Assembly (NCBI GenBank): GCA_022410635.1
Contig: JAJVDF010000657.1
Coordinates: 298,978 to 362,977, forward strand
DNA: 64,000 nucleotides
Reading direction: 5' to 3'
Source: Tretioscincus oriximinensis
Lineage: Eukaryota > Chordata > Lepidosauria > Squamata > Gymnophthalmidae
Shown in pieces: positions 1 through 13,500 of this stretch. Each line of letters begins with the position of its first letter. Within the stretch, counting starts at the first letter, position 1. The notes below the pieces were generated by a model. It was not told the DNA's origin and made no database searches. It saw only the letters and a list, made by a program, of their open reading frames with translations. The position numbers and the translations under genes are program-made.

Positions 1-69
1 GATAGTAGTTTTCTAGCCAAAGGCCTAGTGGTAGTGGTAGTGGTAGTGGAAGAGGAAGAAGAGGAAGAA

Positions 70-101
<32 letters not shown>

Positions 102-159
102 AGAGGAGGAAGAGGAGGAAGAGGAGGAAGAGGAGGAGGAAGAGGAAGAGGAGGAAGAA

Positions 160-232
<73 letters not shown>
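1..232. repeat. compound trinucleotide microsatellite
   Basis: From about 27 to 232 the sequence is a run of triplet motifs in one register: GTG/GTA, then about 40 GAR triplets, then about 12 GCT, then about 13 GAT. Read as codons it gives runs of Val, Glu, Ala and Asp, but there is no start context or conserved partner, so it is not taken as a gene. The flank at 214-352 matches the repeat at 37733-37830, so the array sits where that repeat's 3' tail should be. Confidence 0.95.
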
Positions 233-233
<1 letters not shown>

Positions 234-352
234 CAAGGGTATTTTTCACCCAGAGGCTCACATTCTATCTTCTCCACCTGACTGTAGTGGTTCCCATTTA
301 TCTAGTTGCAATCAGTTTCAATTTCTTTCCATTCTTGCTTTCAAATATTTTT
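214..352 (-). repeat. interspersed repeat fragment, same family as 37650-37960
   Basis: Shares 'GAGGCTCACATTCTATCTTC', a 'GTGGTTCCCAT' block and a 'TTGCAATCAGTT'-like block in order with 37733-37830. The family's 3' tail is replaced here by triplet arrays. Confidence 0.65.
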
Positions 353-587
353 TGAATTAAAATAGTGAATTTTAATTTATATTGGTTATCCTACATTGCT
401 GTTTTTTAATTGGCAGTTATAACAACAACAACAACAACAGTTATAACACCTCTTTCACCAAAGGTTGGCTCACGTAGCTTTTGTTGCTTTCTCCACTGTA
501 ACTGGCCTAAGATTATTAAATTTTAATAAACTGTATGATATCTGCTTTACAAAATAGTATAAAAGCACCTGAATTTGAATGTCACTT

Positions 588-702
588 TGGGGGAGGGGGA
601 GGGGAAGGGGAAGGAGGAGGGAGAAGAAGAAGAGGGNGAAGGAGATGGAAAAGAGAAGGAGAAGAGAAGAAGAGGAGGAAGAGGAGGAAGAAGAAGAACA
701 TT
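588..702 (+). repeat. purine-only tract
   Basis: About 115 bases almost entirely of G and A (GGGGGA, GGGGAA, then GAAGAG motifs), with one N at 638. Low-complexity sequence with triplex-forming potential; no gene. Confidence 0.9.
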
Positions 703-1059
703 AGAGCCTACTGTATCCCTAAGCCAGTGGGCTTAAAATTCCACTAGTGATTCTATCTGATGATTGCTGGCTGCAAAATTTATCTGCATTGTTTTTAATT
801 TAAAGGAAAATTGAGTTAGTGATACAAAATTGTTTGAGGGTGAGGGTACAGGACTCAATTTAGCTATCATTGATATATTTCATTATATTTTTATGACAAA
901 AGCATTTTAAAAAGGCACCTTGCCATGCAAATTATAGCTCCCAGCCTGCACCAAAGCTAGCCCTGGACAGGAGGAAGCCTCTTTAACCAATCTGAGCCAA
1001 GTCCCACTCACAGGAAACATTTTTTCTGCTTACAGGAAAGTGGCTGGGGGACCCCATCT

Positions 1060-1130
1060 ATAGAAGGAAGGAAGGGAAAAGGGAAGGAAAAAAGGAAGGA
1101 GGAAGGAAAGAAAGGAAGGAAGGAGGGAAA
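1060..1130 (+). repeat. GGAA-rich purine tract
   Basis: Repeated GGAAGGAA/GGGAAAAG units, imperfect, directly upstream of the CR1 relic. Confidence 0.85.
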
Positions 1131-1189
1131 CTGGGACACCTCCCTTATAAAGCCAGGCTGCAATATCGGGGTCTCTTCAGCTTCAAAAG

Positions 1190-1665
1190 ATGACATTTGA
1201 GAGTTGAANTGATTGAAATGTATAAAATCATGCATGGGATGGATAAGGTGAATAAAATTATTTTCTCTATCACACAACACTAGGACCAGGGGGCATTCCT
1301 TGAAACTGATGGTCAGAAGAGTGAGGACAGACAAAGGAAAAAAGTATATTTTTATCCAGAGGGTCATTGGCCTGTGGAATTTACTTCCAGAAGAAGTGGT
1401 GGTAGATGGCAGCCTGGGTAGCTTTAAGGCAAGATTAGAGAAGTTCNTGGAAGCCAAGGATATAAACAGCTACTAGGATGGATATCTTGATACTGTCTCT
1501 GAGATGGAGCAACAAGCAGGGCTCCTACCATTTCCAAGGGGGTATCATTTGCAGGTGAAGTTTTTGCCTTCTGTTTCAGACTGCCCTGGTGCAATTGGTA
1601 GCCCACTGTGTGAGACAGAATGCTGGGCTAGATAGGCTCCTCTAACGCTTTTATTTGTTGCACCT
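1190..1665 (+). mobile_element. CR1-type LINE relic, ORF2 C-terminus and 3' end
   Basis: Interrupted frames read KIMHGMDKVNKI and then RVIGLWNLLPEEVVVDGSL and FKARLEKF, the familiar CR1 C-terminal tail. The segment ends with GTGTGAGACAGAATGCTGG, typical of the CR1 3' end, but without an obvious terminal octamer. Degraded and non-coding today. Confidence 0.8.
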
Positions 1666-2401
1666 GAAAACCTATCCTCAGGCAGCCAGAGTCCGTTGCA
1701 GAACTGTGAAGCTACGGGCTTATTCCACTAGTCTGTTATAACTGGGGTAATATGAAGTGTGGAAATGTGCATATATTTTTGTTAGCATTTTTGCCTCTCA
1801 AATAACCAAATACTGGTTTACATGACAAAGAGACCTCAGAATGATAACAGTATGTGACAAGGGACAATAAGGGCCTTCAGTTTCCACTTCCCACTTGCTT
1901 TGNATTATAACAACACCTTACTTTTTGATTTCTATAAATGTTCCATCCATGTTTGAATCTTTAAATGTAATGTGACGTGTTATCCAGCTTTAGCACACAC
2001 ATTTTGCATAAATAGCACTTTAATAATTTGAAAAAAAAACCTTTTTTTGTTATTCTCCCCTTTTCTTTCGATGAGTTCGAGGCACTGGACATGACTTTCT
2101 CCCACTCCATTCTATCATGATAATCCATAGCTATGCCAAGTTAAAGGTCATTCAGCAGCAGCTGACAGCTAAGTGGGAACGTGAACAGTATTCCCCTAGC
2201 TAATCTAGTACCAATATATATCAATATTGCATTCTGAACTATCAAATAATTTATAATTACATACTAGAAACATACTATCTATGCTTAAAGGCAACAAAGT
2301 AATAATATAATGCTCTAAAAAGCTTAAGCCTCAACATGTAAAGGAATGCCTCCTCTCATGCTGACAGATTCCCTTCCTAANATTTTCCAGTGAGGCCTTC
2401 T

Positions 2402-3278
2402 TGATGGTCTGTGGGAATTCCCCATGGGACACATATTAGGAATAAAATATATTATTGATATCAAATATATCTGTCTGGACCAAAGCTACCAAAGTGAGGC
2501 CTCTGTGTAATTTTCTTGAAAATTTTCCTTGGTCAAGCTGACCTCTGCACAACCCCAGGAACCAACTTAATCTTTTTCCTTTCCTTAGGGGCACCTGTGA
2601 ATGGTAGCTCCTGTCTAAATGGCCTTACTGAAAAGAGCCACTTAATCCCATCAAGCTAGGGAAGTCAACTGTTTGCTTTAACACTAAAGGCTAGCTTGAC
2701 CCCTGCTGGGAATCTCACTTTGGCAACATAGCCTAAAGCTTACCCCACTGTACAAAGGGGAAGCCACTATTTACTCTTTTCTTCCTTTCTATAGATACTG
2801 CTATCTCTCCTTTGTTTGATATCAATCAAGGGTCATCAGAGTCCTGGGCCCTTGGTATGATTCACTATTCCTGTCATTAATTTGATTGACAGGGGATCAC
2901 AATGGTAGCTGAAGGTCCATCCAGTAGTCACACCACACACACACTTCTCTTCCCCTATTGGTTCCTGTACCCAGGCTGCGCCCCCTTGGGAGAGGGAATA
3001 ACGCATCACCTGTGACATCAGAGACCCACGTTGGGTCTCCTCCGCCGTTTTTACCCCGTCATAATTTCAATCACGCCTTCTGATCTTGTAGTCAATAAAA
3101 GTTGAAGTTTTGGATCCCTCTGGAGGAATCCATGACCCGTGGACCTCCTAGGATCGCCTGTTGTACCTGAAGCGTCGTCCGTGTGCGTATTATTTCGAGG
3201 CAGGTGATACGGACCCCAGGGCAAGCTACCTCACGTCACCACTCAGTCATTATTTATTGGGACAGCCAACTCCTGATA
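2402..3278 (+). mobile_element. LTR-retroelement long terminal repeat (copy A)
   Basis: About 880 bp homologous in inverse orientation to 7706-8483. Both begin TGATGG followed by an ATGGGGACACAT-like block and share 'CCAAAGTGAGG', a CAATAAAAGTTG poly(A)-signal region, a 'CCATGACCCGTGGAC' block and 'GGGCAAGCTACCTCA', and both end CTGATA/CCGATA. No matching target duplication is visible around this copy, and no internal retroelement genes are seen nearby. Confidence 0.65.
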
Positions 3279-4504
3279 ATGGACGTATCACCTTCAGTGG
3301 ATACATGTGAGGAAACACTCACTTGTTTAGATCCTTAGTGAAAATGCACTTGTTCATCCTGGCCTTTGGCTGAGGGAGCAACATCCTTTCTCCGTGCAGG
3401 CAGTGACAAGAGTAAGGGAATTATAGGAAAAAGGAAGACCTGGGGATAGTGGAATCCCCTGTCTAATAATCTGAACATCTGTTTCTGTCTTANCTTTTCA
3501 AAATATAGTTTAAGTTATAGTTTTATTTAAAAAAAAACAAAGTTAGAAATATTCAAAGTTTGGTTCATACTTTTTAGAAATAGATCAAATTGTTTGTGAT
3601 CAGAGATGAACACACTGAACCAAACATATTGTGATTTGTCTATGAGAAAATTCATTCAAACCACTCAGCTCCTTGCATGAGAATACAAATGATTCAATCA
3701 AACTGTTTGTCTTTCCTGTAAAAGGCTTTTGTTCAATGGAAAAAAAAGGTTTTTTAAAAAAATAAGTTCAAAATCAAAGGAAAGCAATTAAGGAATTCAG
3801 TTAAGGAATTCAAACAAGCAGGTGTTTGGTTTGACTGTAAACTGAATGTGCAATTTGAGTTTCAAAACATACTGTGAGTTACACATGAAACTATAAGTAC
3901 AAGCTATTAAACACATATTTATTGGNGACATTTAATAAAGAACTGCTGCTATCTCCAAATCCATCCGATTTACTGCCAGTCTAGTCGATACAAGTAAGAT
4001 AGTAAACCAAGACGGTTATATCACGTGGTGTCTGCTTCCTATTGTAATTAACTTCTAATACCATCAGGGTGATAGTGGAGGAGAGAAGTTGCCTGGTGAA
4101 TATTGTACATCCTCCTTGGAAGATATTTAGCTTCCATTTGTTTTTATAAAAATGCAGTTCTTTCTGTCACATCAAATAAGAAGAAATGTCTGAGTATGAC
4201 CTGGTTGCACAGAACAAGAATTGGATGGCTTTTATGGATAGAAAAACTGTGTGGAAATTGGGAGAATTGTATAATTGTTGGTGGAGTGAAATAAAGTAAA
4301 AGCTAGCAATCCAGCAAGCAAGGAGTTAACACACAGGCCACTAAAAGAGGAAATGCAGATTTCATCCCCTCCTGTTTATACTATCAGTTAATGGGATGTT
4401 TGCGTGTATGTGTGTGTGTTGTGTATATTAGATGCAGAGAAGACAGAGAGTGGGTGTCAACTTTGTAGAACTCACATTTCTGCCTCACCACTTGGCAAAT
4501 CAAC
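3279..4504. other. upstream flank of LTC4S, no gene seen
   Basis: AT-rich unique-looking sequence. A short GT-rich run lies at 4400-4425. It should hold the LTC4S promoter and 5'UTR, but no confident TATA box, CpG island or initiator could be picked out by eye. Confidence 0.4.
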
Positions 4505-4562
4505 ATGCTACATCACATAGCTCTGCTGTCCGTTGTGACAATTTTGGGAGTCTTGGAACAAG
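4505..4562 (+). CDS. LTC4S: LTC4S exon 1 (coding part)
   Basis: Encodes [19 protein letters not shown] plus one base of the next codon, matching the human first exon in length (19 codons) and pattern (ALL..VT.LGVL.Q). The ATG at 4505 is chosen because it gives the family's usual N-terminus directly before the first hydrophobic helix. Donor is CAAG|GTAAG. The preceding 150 bp hold a GT-rich run and no clear TATA box, so the 5'UTR and promoter are not delimited. It is too short to appear as a long open frame and was found by similarity to the family N-terminus. Confidence 0.85.
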
Positions 4563-7500
4563 GTAAGAAGCAGGTCACTTCTGGGTAATGAAGTTCAATA
4601 CTACTTTTTCATAGGCACTAAGAACAAATTGATATTTTAGATTAAACAGTACAATATGGTTGTTGACGGCATGGAATAAAATACAGCAATTGATGCAAGT
4701 TGCCTTGTGATCATTTGTTGTGTTTTTTTAAAAAAGCCATTTAAATTGTAAAAATATAGCCATTTTTGTATTGCCTCCTTCATTAGCACATCAGAGATGA
4801 AAATCTCTTCTGATAAAATACTGTAAAATGTTTAAAATGTTTGCTACTAGCAATGCAAGTTTTAATATAAAGGTATTTCTTCCTTTTGTAAAGGAGAAGA
4901 AGAAAAATCTTCAGCACAGCTCACAGTACAGCTCACAATTTTGGCATTAATATGGTTTGTCAATACTATTTATTACAATAAAAGATGAAGTACTTGTGTC
5001 ATTTCAGGTATTTGAGGTTTTTATATATTCATCAGCCTCATCTTTGAGCAATTAAAATCTTTGAGCAGCCTTACTTTGTAAGTAACTGCAACTGTATTGG
5101 ACAATCTTTCACAGGTTGGCTATTTCATTAGCTGTTTTTCATTTTCAAAGCTTTAGATTTCATAGAAATAGCTGTGTTAGTCTGACTCCAGAACCCTTAG
5201 CAAAGAGGGACACATAGCAAATGATAGACTAACAACAAAAAAGTTACACAGGATGAACTTTTGTAAATAGGTCTACATCTGAAGAAATAGGCTTGCCTAT
5301 GAAAGCTTATGCTGCCTACCTATGTTGTTGGTGTCTAAGGTGCTACGAGATCCCTTTGCATCTCATAGCAGCTTTCCATCTTGCAGGCTGCAGTCTTATG
5401 TGAAAGATGTTTTCTTAAGTTTAACTCTTCGTGTAACTTTATTGCCTTTAAATTGCAGCCACACATGTCCTTTAAAACTATCTTCAGTTCTGAAAATCAG
5501 AAAAAAACTTGGGGCTGAAGATGGTTTGAAAGAGTGTGTGTGACCACCTCTTTAGCATGTGTCTTAAAATAATACTGTAGGAAATGTTGGGAAACTATCC
5601 ATGCGCGAGTAATCTTGCCATTTCCTAAATTGCATCACATTTGAAAACAAAACAGGATTTGGGAGGTTTAAGAGGTTTTAGTTGTCTAAGCAAGAAGCAC
5701 TAAAGACCTGATCACATACATGCTCTTTAAACTGTCTTCAGTCCTAAAGAACTGGACTAAATCAGAAAAAATGAATTTTTTTTCTTGTTTTCAGCCCAGT
5801 TCAAAACCAGTTTATCCAGCATGACCAAGCCCTAAATTGAATCTGATAATTAAATGTTCACATGCAAAATGTTTCCTGTTGCAATCTGTCAGACCTGTCC
5901 TTTTATATAATAATCTTCTATTTTGGTTTTTCATTCACCAAAGCAATCTGTGCTCTACGGTCAGTCTTGCAGGACCCATTTCTTAACTACTTCTGTTGTT
6001 TTGTCTGTCCTATATTTCTCCATTTTTTCCTCCTTCTCCTTTTCCATGTTCTCCTCTTTGCCATCTTTTGCAANTGCTTGGACCACTTGAGGGGTGACAG
6101 TTGTTGCTAGATTCTTCAGGAGGCTGAAGAAGAATTGGGATCCCTTCCCTATAAGATATGCTTATATCATGCTGGACTGGGATATTGGTCCCCAAGAAGT
6201 GAGAGGAGTCGTAAGAGCAATGAAATTATTAGAAATTTAGAGAAAAGGATTTGTGAGGGCACATTGTCCATGTGGTGACTTGCCTGCTATATATAATGCC
6301 TGAATCTAATTGGAAGATTGACAAGATCACCAAATGGAATGTTTTCAGTTTGTCATGTAATATAGAGTAGAGCAGTAATTACATACATGGTTGTCATCTA
6401 ATAACCTTCTCGACACAATATCTCTGTTAATGACCTTGCGCTTGGGGATCATGATTGAGGTGACCTTCGTTTCAACTCCAGCTAGATCAGACCTGGGCAA
6501 GGAGTGGCCCGAGGGTCGCATGCAGCCCATCTACTGTCTCTGACCAGCCAGCCCGTCTTAGCTCAGAGTTGGGGGTGTGTTTTTACTGTTATATACAGTA
6601 TTGGGTAGAACTGAGTTAACTATATTAGTCCAGCCCTCTAAAACCATCCCAATTTCTCATGTGGCCCCTTGGGAAAATTAATTGCCCACCCCTTAGTTAG
6701 ATTGTATCCCTGGCACCTTTACAACTGGCAGAAAGATGGATTGGGTGTTAGATAAATAAAGGTACCTTTTATGTAGACAACGAACTACACCCTGAAGAAA
6801 AATAAGACCCAGGATCAGCCACTTGAAACAGTGGCTGCTTATACAATCATAGCACAGGAAGTCCAGTAGCCATTGTTCTCATGAGATTTCTGACTGGTAT
6901 ACTGGAGTACAAAGTATATGCATTTTTTATAGGCTGCTAATTTCCCTTCCTTATCAGCTAAAGCTTNTTTTATTCTTGTTTTATTACTGTTCTCAGTCTT
7001 ACACATATCTTGTTGAAGAATATAAGACTTGGAAGAAATAAATCTTCTATCCAAATTATTTGTTTATTGTCTCAAATCAACATGAATTTTTGCAGTTGAT
7101 GTCAAAATATAGTACAAAGGTTGTGGGCATTATACAGCATTTGAATAAGCTGTTAGCTCAGAGGATGATCCAGTAGTTCTGAGACATTTTGATACCAATG
7201 GCTAAAGTTTGTGTGNGGAGCCAGATAATGTCCTGAAAGCCAAATTTAGATTCTTAAGTAAAAGACGGAGGGCCAGAACCTCCAAGGTTGCATTCCTATC
7301 AGTGCTACTTGGAAACCTTAAATCGGTGTCTTCTAAAAATCTAAGCATGAGCATGCAAGCTCTACAGGTGTTGCATTAGGTTGGCCTTCTGGGAAGATTA
7401 ATATTTAAGAGTGGGCAATCTTTTCTAACTTTATTCTGGGCCAATTAAAAGTGACTGAAATAATAAATGAATTTAGCAGATTTTGTATCTACTAATGAAG

Positions 7501-10500
7501 CTATGTTCTTCCAGGAGAACACAAAAGCATTTCTGACTGTGATTTCTGTTAATCAGTTTGAGATGCATTGAAAGATTATCAGTTTTATGGGAATGGACAA
7601 GAATTTCATGGTTTTTATGTATTTAGCAATTGCTTTTATATTAGTTAAAAGGAAAGGCTTTTTAGTTTAATTTCAGCCTTTTTCTGGTTCGGGTCTTTGA
7701 AGAAGTATCGGGGGTTAGATTCCCCGATATTCAATGACATGAGACGGTATCATGAGGTAGCTTGCCCCGGAGTTATGAACACGTCTTGAAGGATTCACAC
7801 GGACAATGCTTCAGGAACAACGAGCATCCTAGGAGGGTCCACGGGTCATGGAATTCCTCCAGATGCGCTCTGTGCGTCAACTTTTATTGACCTCAGTATC
7901 AGAAGGCGTGANTAGAATTATGACGAGGTGAAAGGGGTTGGCACACCCCACGTGGGTCAGGTGGTGACACCTGTGTGATGCTTTTCTCCCCTCCCCAAGT
8001 GGGTGCAGCCTGGTCTGGAGTTTCCGAAATTGGGCATGTTGGTGGTATGTGTGGCTACCTGAATGGACCTGGTCAACCTTTGTGTGCCTCAATCAAGATG
8101 TTAATGGCCAGGAAACCATGACTCACTCTTTGGCACACAAGTTTGATTGCCTCTGAATAGTGTTGCTTTAGGCATCCATTAAGGCCAATGATTCTGGCCA
8201 GGGGAACTCAGCCTGAGCAAACATGAAACTTCCCTTTTACTATAACTGATACAATAGCCCTTACTGAAACAAAAGAAGTCACCTCACCAGGGTGCCTTTG
8301 GGCAAGGAAGGGAGATAATCTTGTTTCCTGAGAGGCACTAGGTCAGGAGTCAGGCTTGACCAGAGAATATTTTGCAAAATATTACCCAGAGACCTCACTT
8401 TGGCTAACCCAGGTCAAGACAGGAATAGGAATATATTTAATATTAATTCCAATTATTATGTGTCCCCATGGAGAACCCCATCAAAGAAGATAACCCTATT
8501 CATTTATTTCTGGGTGATGACAGAGCCAGAGCTGCAAGCATTTACTTTTTATTCCAAGAACAAAATAATCTGATAAATCATTTCTAACATTTTCTTACAC
8601 TAAATCATAGTATGGGTTGATCACAGATAACCAAAGTTTTGTAGCCAATAACAACATTGGAGAGAGTCTGCAAGACTCAAAGATGTTTCTAGAGAAAGCA
8701 AGAACGAAGAGTTGAGAGGCTGTGTTTGTGTTTGAGTGCTAAGATCTGTGAAATGCCCCCATTTCAAGGGTCAGTGTCACATGTCCCCTTCTCTCGGCTG
8801 GTCATCTGAGTATTCCACACATTTGTAACTCAAAACAGTTTATAGGACCTTATATCGTGTAATATTTTTAATATCCAGGGCATTATCATCTCCCTGTAAG
8901 ATAAGAATGCAATAGTTCCATAAAGTCCTCACTGGCTTTATTCTGGGCTTTATCTCTGGACAGATAAAGCTGAGAATAAGGCTCAGTAGGGACAGGGCCT
9001 TTGAGGATAAAAGGGAATGAAAATCCATATAGGATCTATCACCTTGTTTTTGAGGTGATAGATAAAGACTGTAAAGAAGAGCAAAGATGTAAATTTGTCT
9101 CACTCCCTTTCAGAGATAGTGAAGGTCATATAATATAGTTTATATTCATTATTGAAGAAGAAGAGCAAGAGCACTTGGAGACTAACAGGTGAAAGGTAGG
9201 CGGTATTAGTTTTCCTGTGATTAACCAAAGTCACCCAGCTGGTTTTTGTGCAGAACCAAACTAGAAAACATCCAGATAAGAGTCTGAGACTCCAACCACT
9301 ACACTAAACTGGCTCTCTTCTATTAATTTTTTNAAAAAAGAAATGGCCCATTTGACTGAATCCATGGCCCATTTAATCTAGAAATCTGTTGTCACAGTGG
9401 CCAACCAGTGGCAAACCAGTGGCACCAAACCTCACCAGCAGGACATGAACCTGTCTTAGCATGCTGTGCCTGCACTCCCCCAGCATCTGGCCTTCAAGGG
9501 ACAACTACCTATAGCTGTAATCAGGCTCCCATTAATTGCTATAAGCCATTTTTGAAACCGTTAGAGCTACTATAGATATTTGGTGTTAGTGATTCTCAAG
9601 TTTAACTGCTGTGCTTGACCAACACATACTTTTAATCCATCTTCAAATCCATGATCCAGCTGGTTGTCTGGTTTAGATAGGCATCCAGTTGCTAATTTTC
9701 AGGCTAATAGTTAAGATTTTTCATTGTAATTTGCCAGCTGTAAATATACTGTGTTCTCAATATTACAGTTTGATTCTTACAATATGTTATGTGTAGTGAA
9801 ACTGAAAGAAGTGATTGTCTTTACTGTGAAACTAGGAGGTGAAGGAGTGAATCCCCTTCATGAACTTTCTTCAGGCAGACTTTCTTCAGTGCATCTGGTG
9901 GGCCTCTGTGTGACACAGAATGCTGGACTTGATGGGCTGTGGCCTGATCCAGTATGGCTCTTCTTATGTTCTTATGTTCTTATGTAGACTAGAATTTACT
10001 TTAGTTACATTGATTCAAATGGCCTCAGTAGAGGTCAATAGGGAAAAAACCTACTACATGGATTTAGAACGCTGACATAACTGTTGCCTTACTCAGCATC
10101 CCCCATGGATTACTGTACATTGGATTAAATCAGCATAGATTCAGTCTTTGAAAAACATATTCACTCCTCTTATCAGCTCAGAACTGAAGTTAACTGGTAT
10201 GATAATATGTATAGTGTGCCAGGAAATCATTGTCTCTATTAAGTCTATTATGGTTCTTGAAGATTTTATGTATGAACTTCTCCATTTTGGGAGCTCACTG
10301 TGAAGTTGAACCATAGATTTGAGTGAACTGAATTTTGACCAGATTTATTCTGTTGATTCAACAAGTTCTCACGCTATGGTTTCCCTGCTTCATTGCATGC
10401 AATGACTGCTTGCAGGCCCAGACCATCTCTGCCTGGTGCTGTAGTACAGGAGAGCAACTGTAGGGCTACAGGCACTCTTACGGACTTCGTTACTACTGGA

Positions 10501-13500
10501 TGCTTTTTTTTCAGTATGACTTACTTGATGCCATATCTTCAGCCGTTTTAAATAGGAAGTTCAGCTTAAAAGGCTTCCATGTGATATGTGTATTGCTTTT
10601 GACATTCAGGTAGGGTGGAGCAGGTTATCATGGAAAATATTTCTAGTTCAAGGTTATAGTTCACTGACCAGATTTTCTGAGGCCCAAACCGGGGTAATTA
10701 ATATTCATGCTAATTTGCATATTCACGAGTATGCAAATTACCCACCAACATGCATTCCTTTCCGAAATTCTCGTCCAAGAAATCTGCAAAGCATATGAGA
10801 ATTTTTTAAATGTTGTGAGAATTTTTAAAGTGCGTGAGAATTTTTTGAAGTGTGTGAAAAATTTGCATTTCTTTAATTTTTTTTGCCTATAGAAGCTGGC
10901 CCCAGCTGCCAGAGCTCCCTAGTGGTGATGCAGTAAATTAAAAAAAACTAAAAAAAACCTTTTTTTGAATTGAGAATTTTTAAAGTGCATGAGAAATCTG
11001 CATTTTCTTATGTTTTTACTGAGGGGAGGGTGCCTTCATTCTCTTTCTGATCATTGACAGCTTCTAACAGCCATGGTTAATTTAATTTCTGATGAAAATT
11101 AAGAATTTATTTGGATATATTTTCATGAATTATTACTCTGTACCAGATTGCTGTCCAGATGTGTTTTATTGTTTTTAAATTTAGATTAATTTTTAAAAGG
11201 GGGAAAATGGACTGAAAGAGATCCTAGATATCTTGACTCCTGTCATGAACATTAGTTNCCAGTGACAACAATATGTAAACTGATATTTGGTGAAATTGAT
11301 AACCATAACCTCATGTTAAATTTTATTAATTTCTCCAGTTGTAAATTAAGGTACATGTGAACAAACTTAAGTTTATTAATAGAAGGAACTGATACTGTTA
11401 ATGCTTATGACAGGGCTAAATACTTTTACTATTTGAAAGGGTGAAAAAAAAACCTTAAAAATAAAAAGTGACTTTAGATTCAACTTCCTTTCTTTATTTT
11501 TAAAGGCAACAGCTCTCCTAGAAGGAAGTTTGTGAAGTAAGATTTTTGAGTATCAATTTGACTGTTTCTTTTTTCTTTTGGAATCAGACTTCCTCTTTTC
11601 TTTTGACAATGATGATCAGTTTAGACTTCAGTTGAAAGCTTATTTTTGTCTTACTAAACCATGTTTTAATCCTAAACACAGTTCACNAAGAGGGAAGCAT
11701 TAATCAAAACCACTCCCTCCCTTCTGTGGAAGCATCTCCACAAACCACCACTNCATTTTACAATTCTGCTTAAATCAAACAAAAAAGCCTCCTTCCTTTG
11801 TGGAAAAAATATTATTGACCGGAAAAAAGCATTAAATCAGTAAAGGATACCTGGAACTGTGAACTTTGTAGTAAACATAGAAATTTGATTGCTTTTGACT
11901 TATCATTTAATTGAATTTCCCCTCTCCTGTAGCATTAAAAATACTTTAAGCGTATGATTTTTNAAAAAAATAAAATTCACCATTTTTCTGTATCCATATT
12001 CTGCATTTTATTTATTTGTAAAACACTTCATAACACGTTCCACTATAGAGTTTACACTGCTTTAAAAACATAAACAAAACCAGAATAAAATGGAAGTAAT
12101 GTAAGTTCAAAGTTTATTGATTTGTTGCCACATTCTAAATATAAATGACTTTGCATTGTTTGAAATTCAGCAATAAAATTTTGAAAAATAAAAAAAAAAT
12201 ATAAATATTAGCAATATGGGAGAGACAATACATTTGAGATAGGAAAAGCTAATCGTTGTTCTCTAAAAATAACCTATTGGTATCATTATTAAAGCCNTCC
12301 AGTGGCACAGTGGTTGAGATCATTGATATGAATTCCATACCAGAATTGTTGTTTTGTCACTGAAGCTGCTTGGGGCTTCTTCCTGCCTATTGATAAATAC
12401 CCACACTGCTTTGTCAGTGCCTTAAGAAAGAGGGAGGCTAGACCTGTGGTTCCCAAAGTGGGGCACACACCACACAGGGGGGCAATTTGAGAATGAGGTG
12501 TTAACACTGAATTTAAGTTAATGGCCTTTTAGGCCATTTTAGACATGCTTTTAGAGATGCTTATGTGGGTCATGGCCAAAAATGGTTGGGAACCACTGGG
12601 CAAGACAGGAAAGTCATGACAGAATGTCCCAAGTGGTGGAGCTCATAAAAGTAGATGAACGTATATGAGTCATCTCTCTGGCAACCTCTATAAGTAAAGT
12701 AAGTATTTATACTTCTTTGGATCACTGTGCCCTGGTCAAAATAGTTTCTATTACTTCTGACCTAGGCTTTTTTTCTTTTTTGGGACAAAGTGGTGCCACT
12801 GAATAAACAATAATAAATAAACTACTTTTGAAGTAAAGGGAAATGAGAAGAGTATAAGGAAGAATATTGCTCAATCTTCTAGGGTTTGTTTGGGGATTAT
12901 AAGAAGATGAGGCTGGATGGGACAACATGAGAATAATTAACCACTGGGTAAGAATTCAGGGAATCTTGGAAGTAGGTTTTTGCTCTTAACTGTAGTCATT
13001 GTTGTTCAGACATCCAGATATGTCTAATTCAGTCCTCTACTGCCTCCTGAAGTCTGAACAAGTTAATTTCTGTTGNCTTCATGACACTATCCACTGACGN
13101 ATCCTCTGCCAATCCCCTTTTGTGTTCAGTTTTTCTCATCATTATGACCTCTTCCAGTGAATCTTGTCTTCCCATTTTGTGATTAACGTATTTGAGCTTC
13201 ATCTTCAGTATACATTCTTCCAATAAATAGAGTTAGTCTTTACTGTACTCAAGGCTAATGTCCAAATGCTGTTGTGTTTCTGATTTCATTTTGACTATTT
13301 TTACTATCTCATGTGACTCACCTTGATTCTCCCAGCTGTAATGGAGAATATAAACAAGCAAACACACCAATAAAACTGCTGCATAAGTTGTCCTTCAGTC
13401 CTTATTAGAGCATTTGTTCCCTCCAAATGTGCAGGGAAGATAAATGCCNTAGGGTACTAACACAAACAATATGTGCTTGGTAAAATAGGCTGTTGTTCCC

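Noticed and set aside
28..360. 110-residue open frame rich in Val, Glu, Ala and Asp
   Set aside because: It is the translation of a triplet microsatellite with no conserved flank or gene context.
1008..1457. 149-residue - strand frame
   Set aside because: It runs antisense through a CR1 relic and a purine tract and has no family signal.
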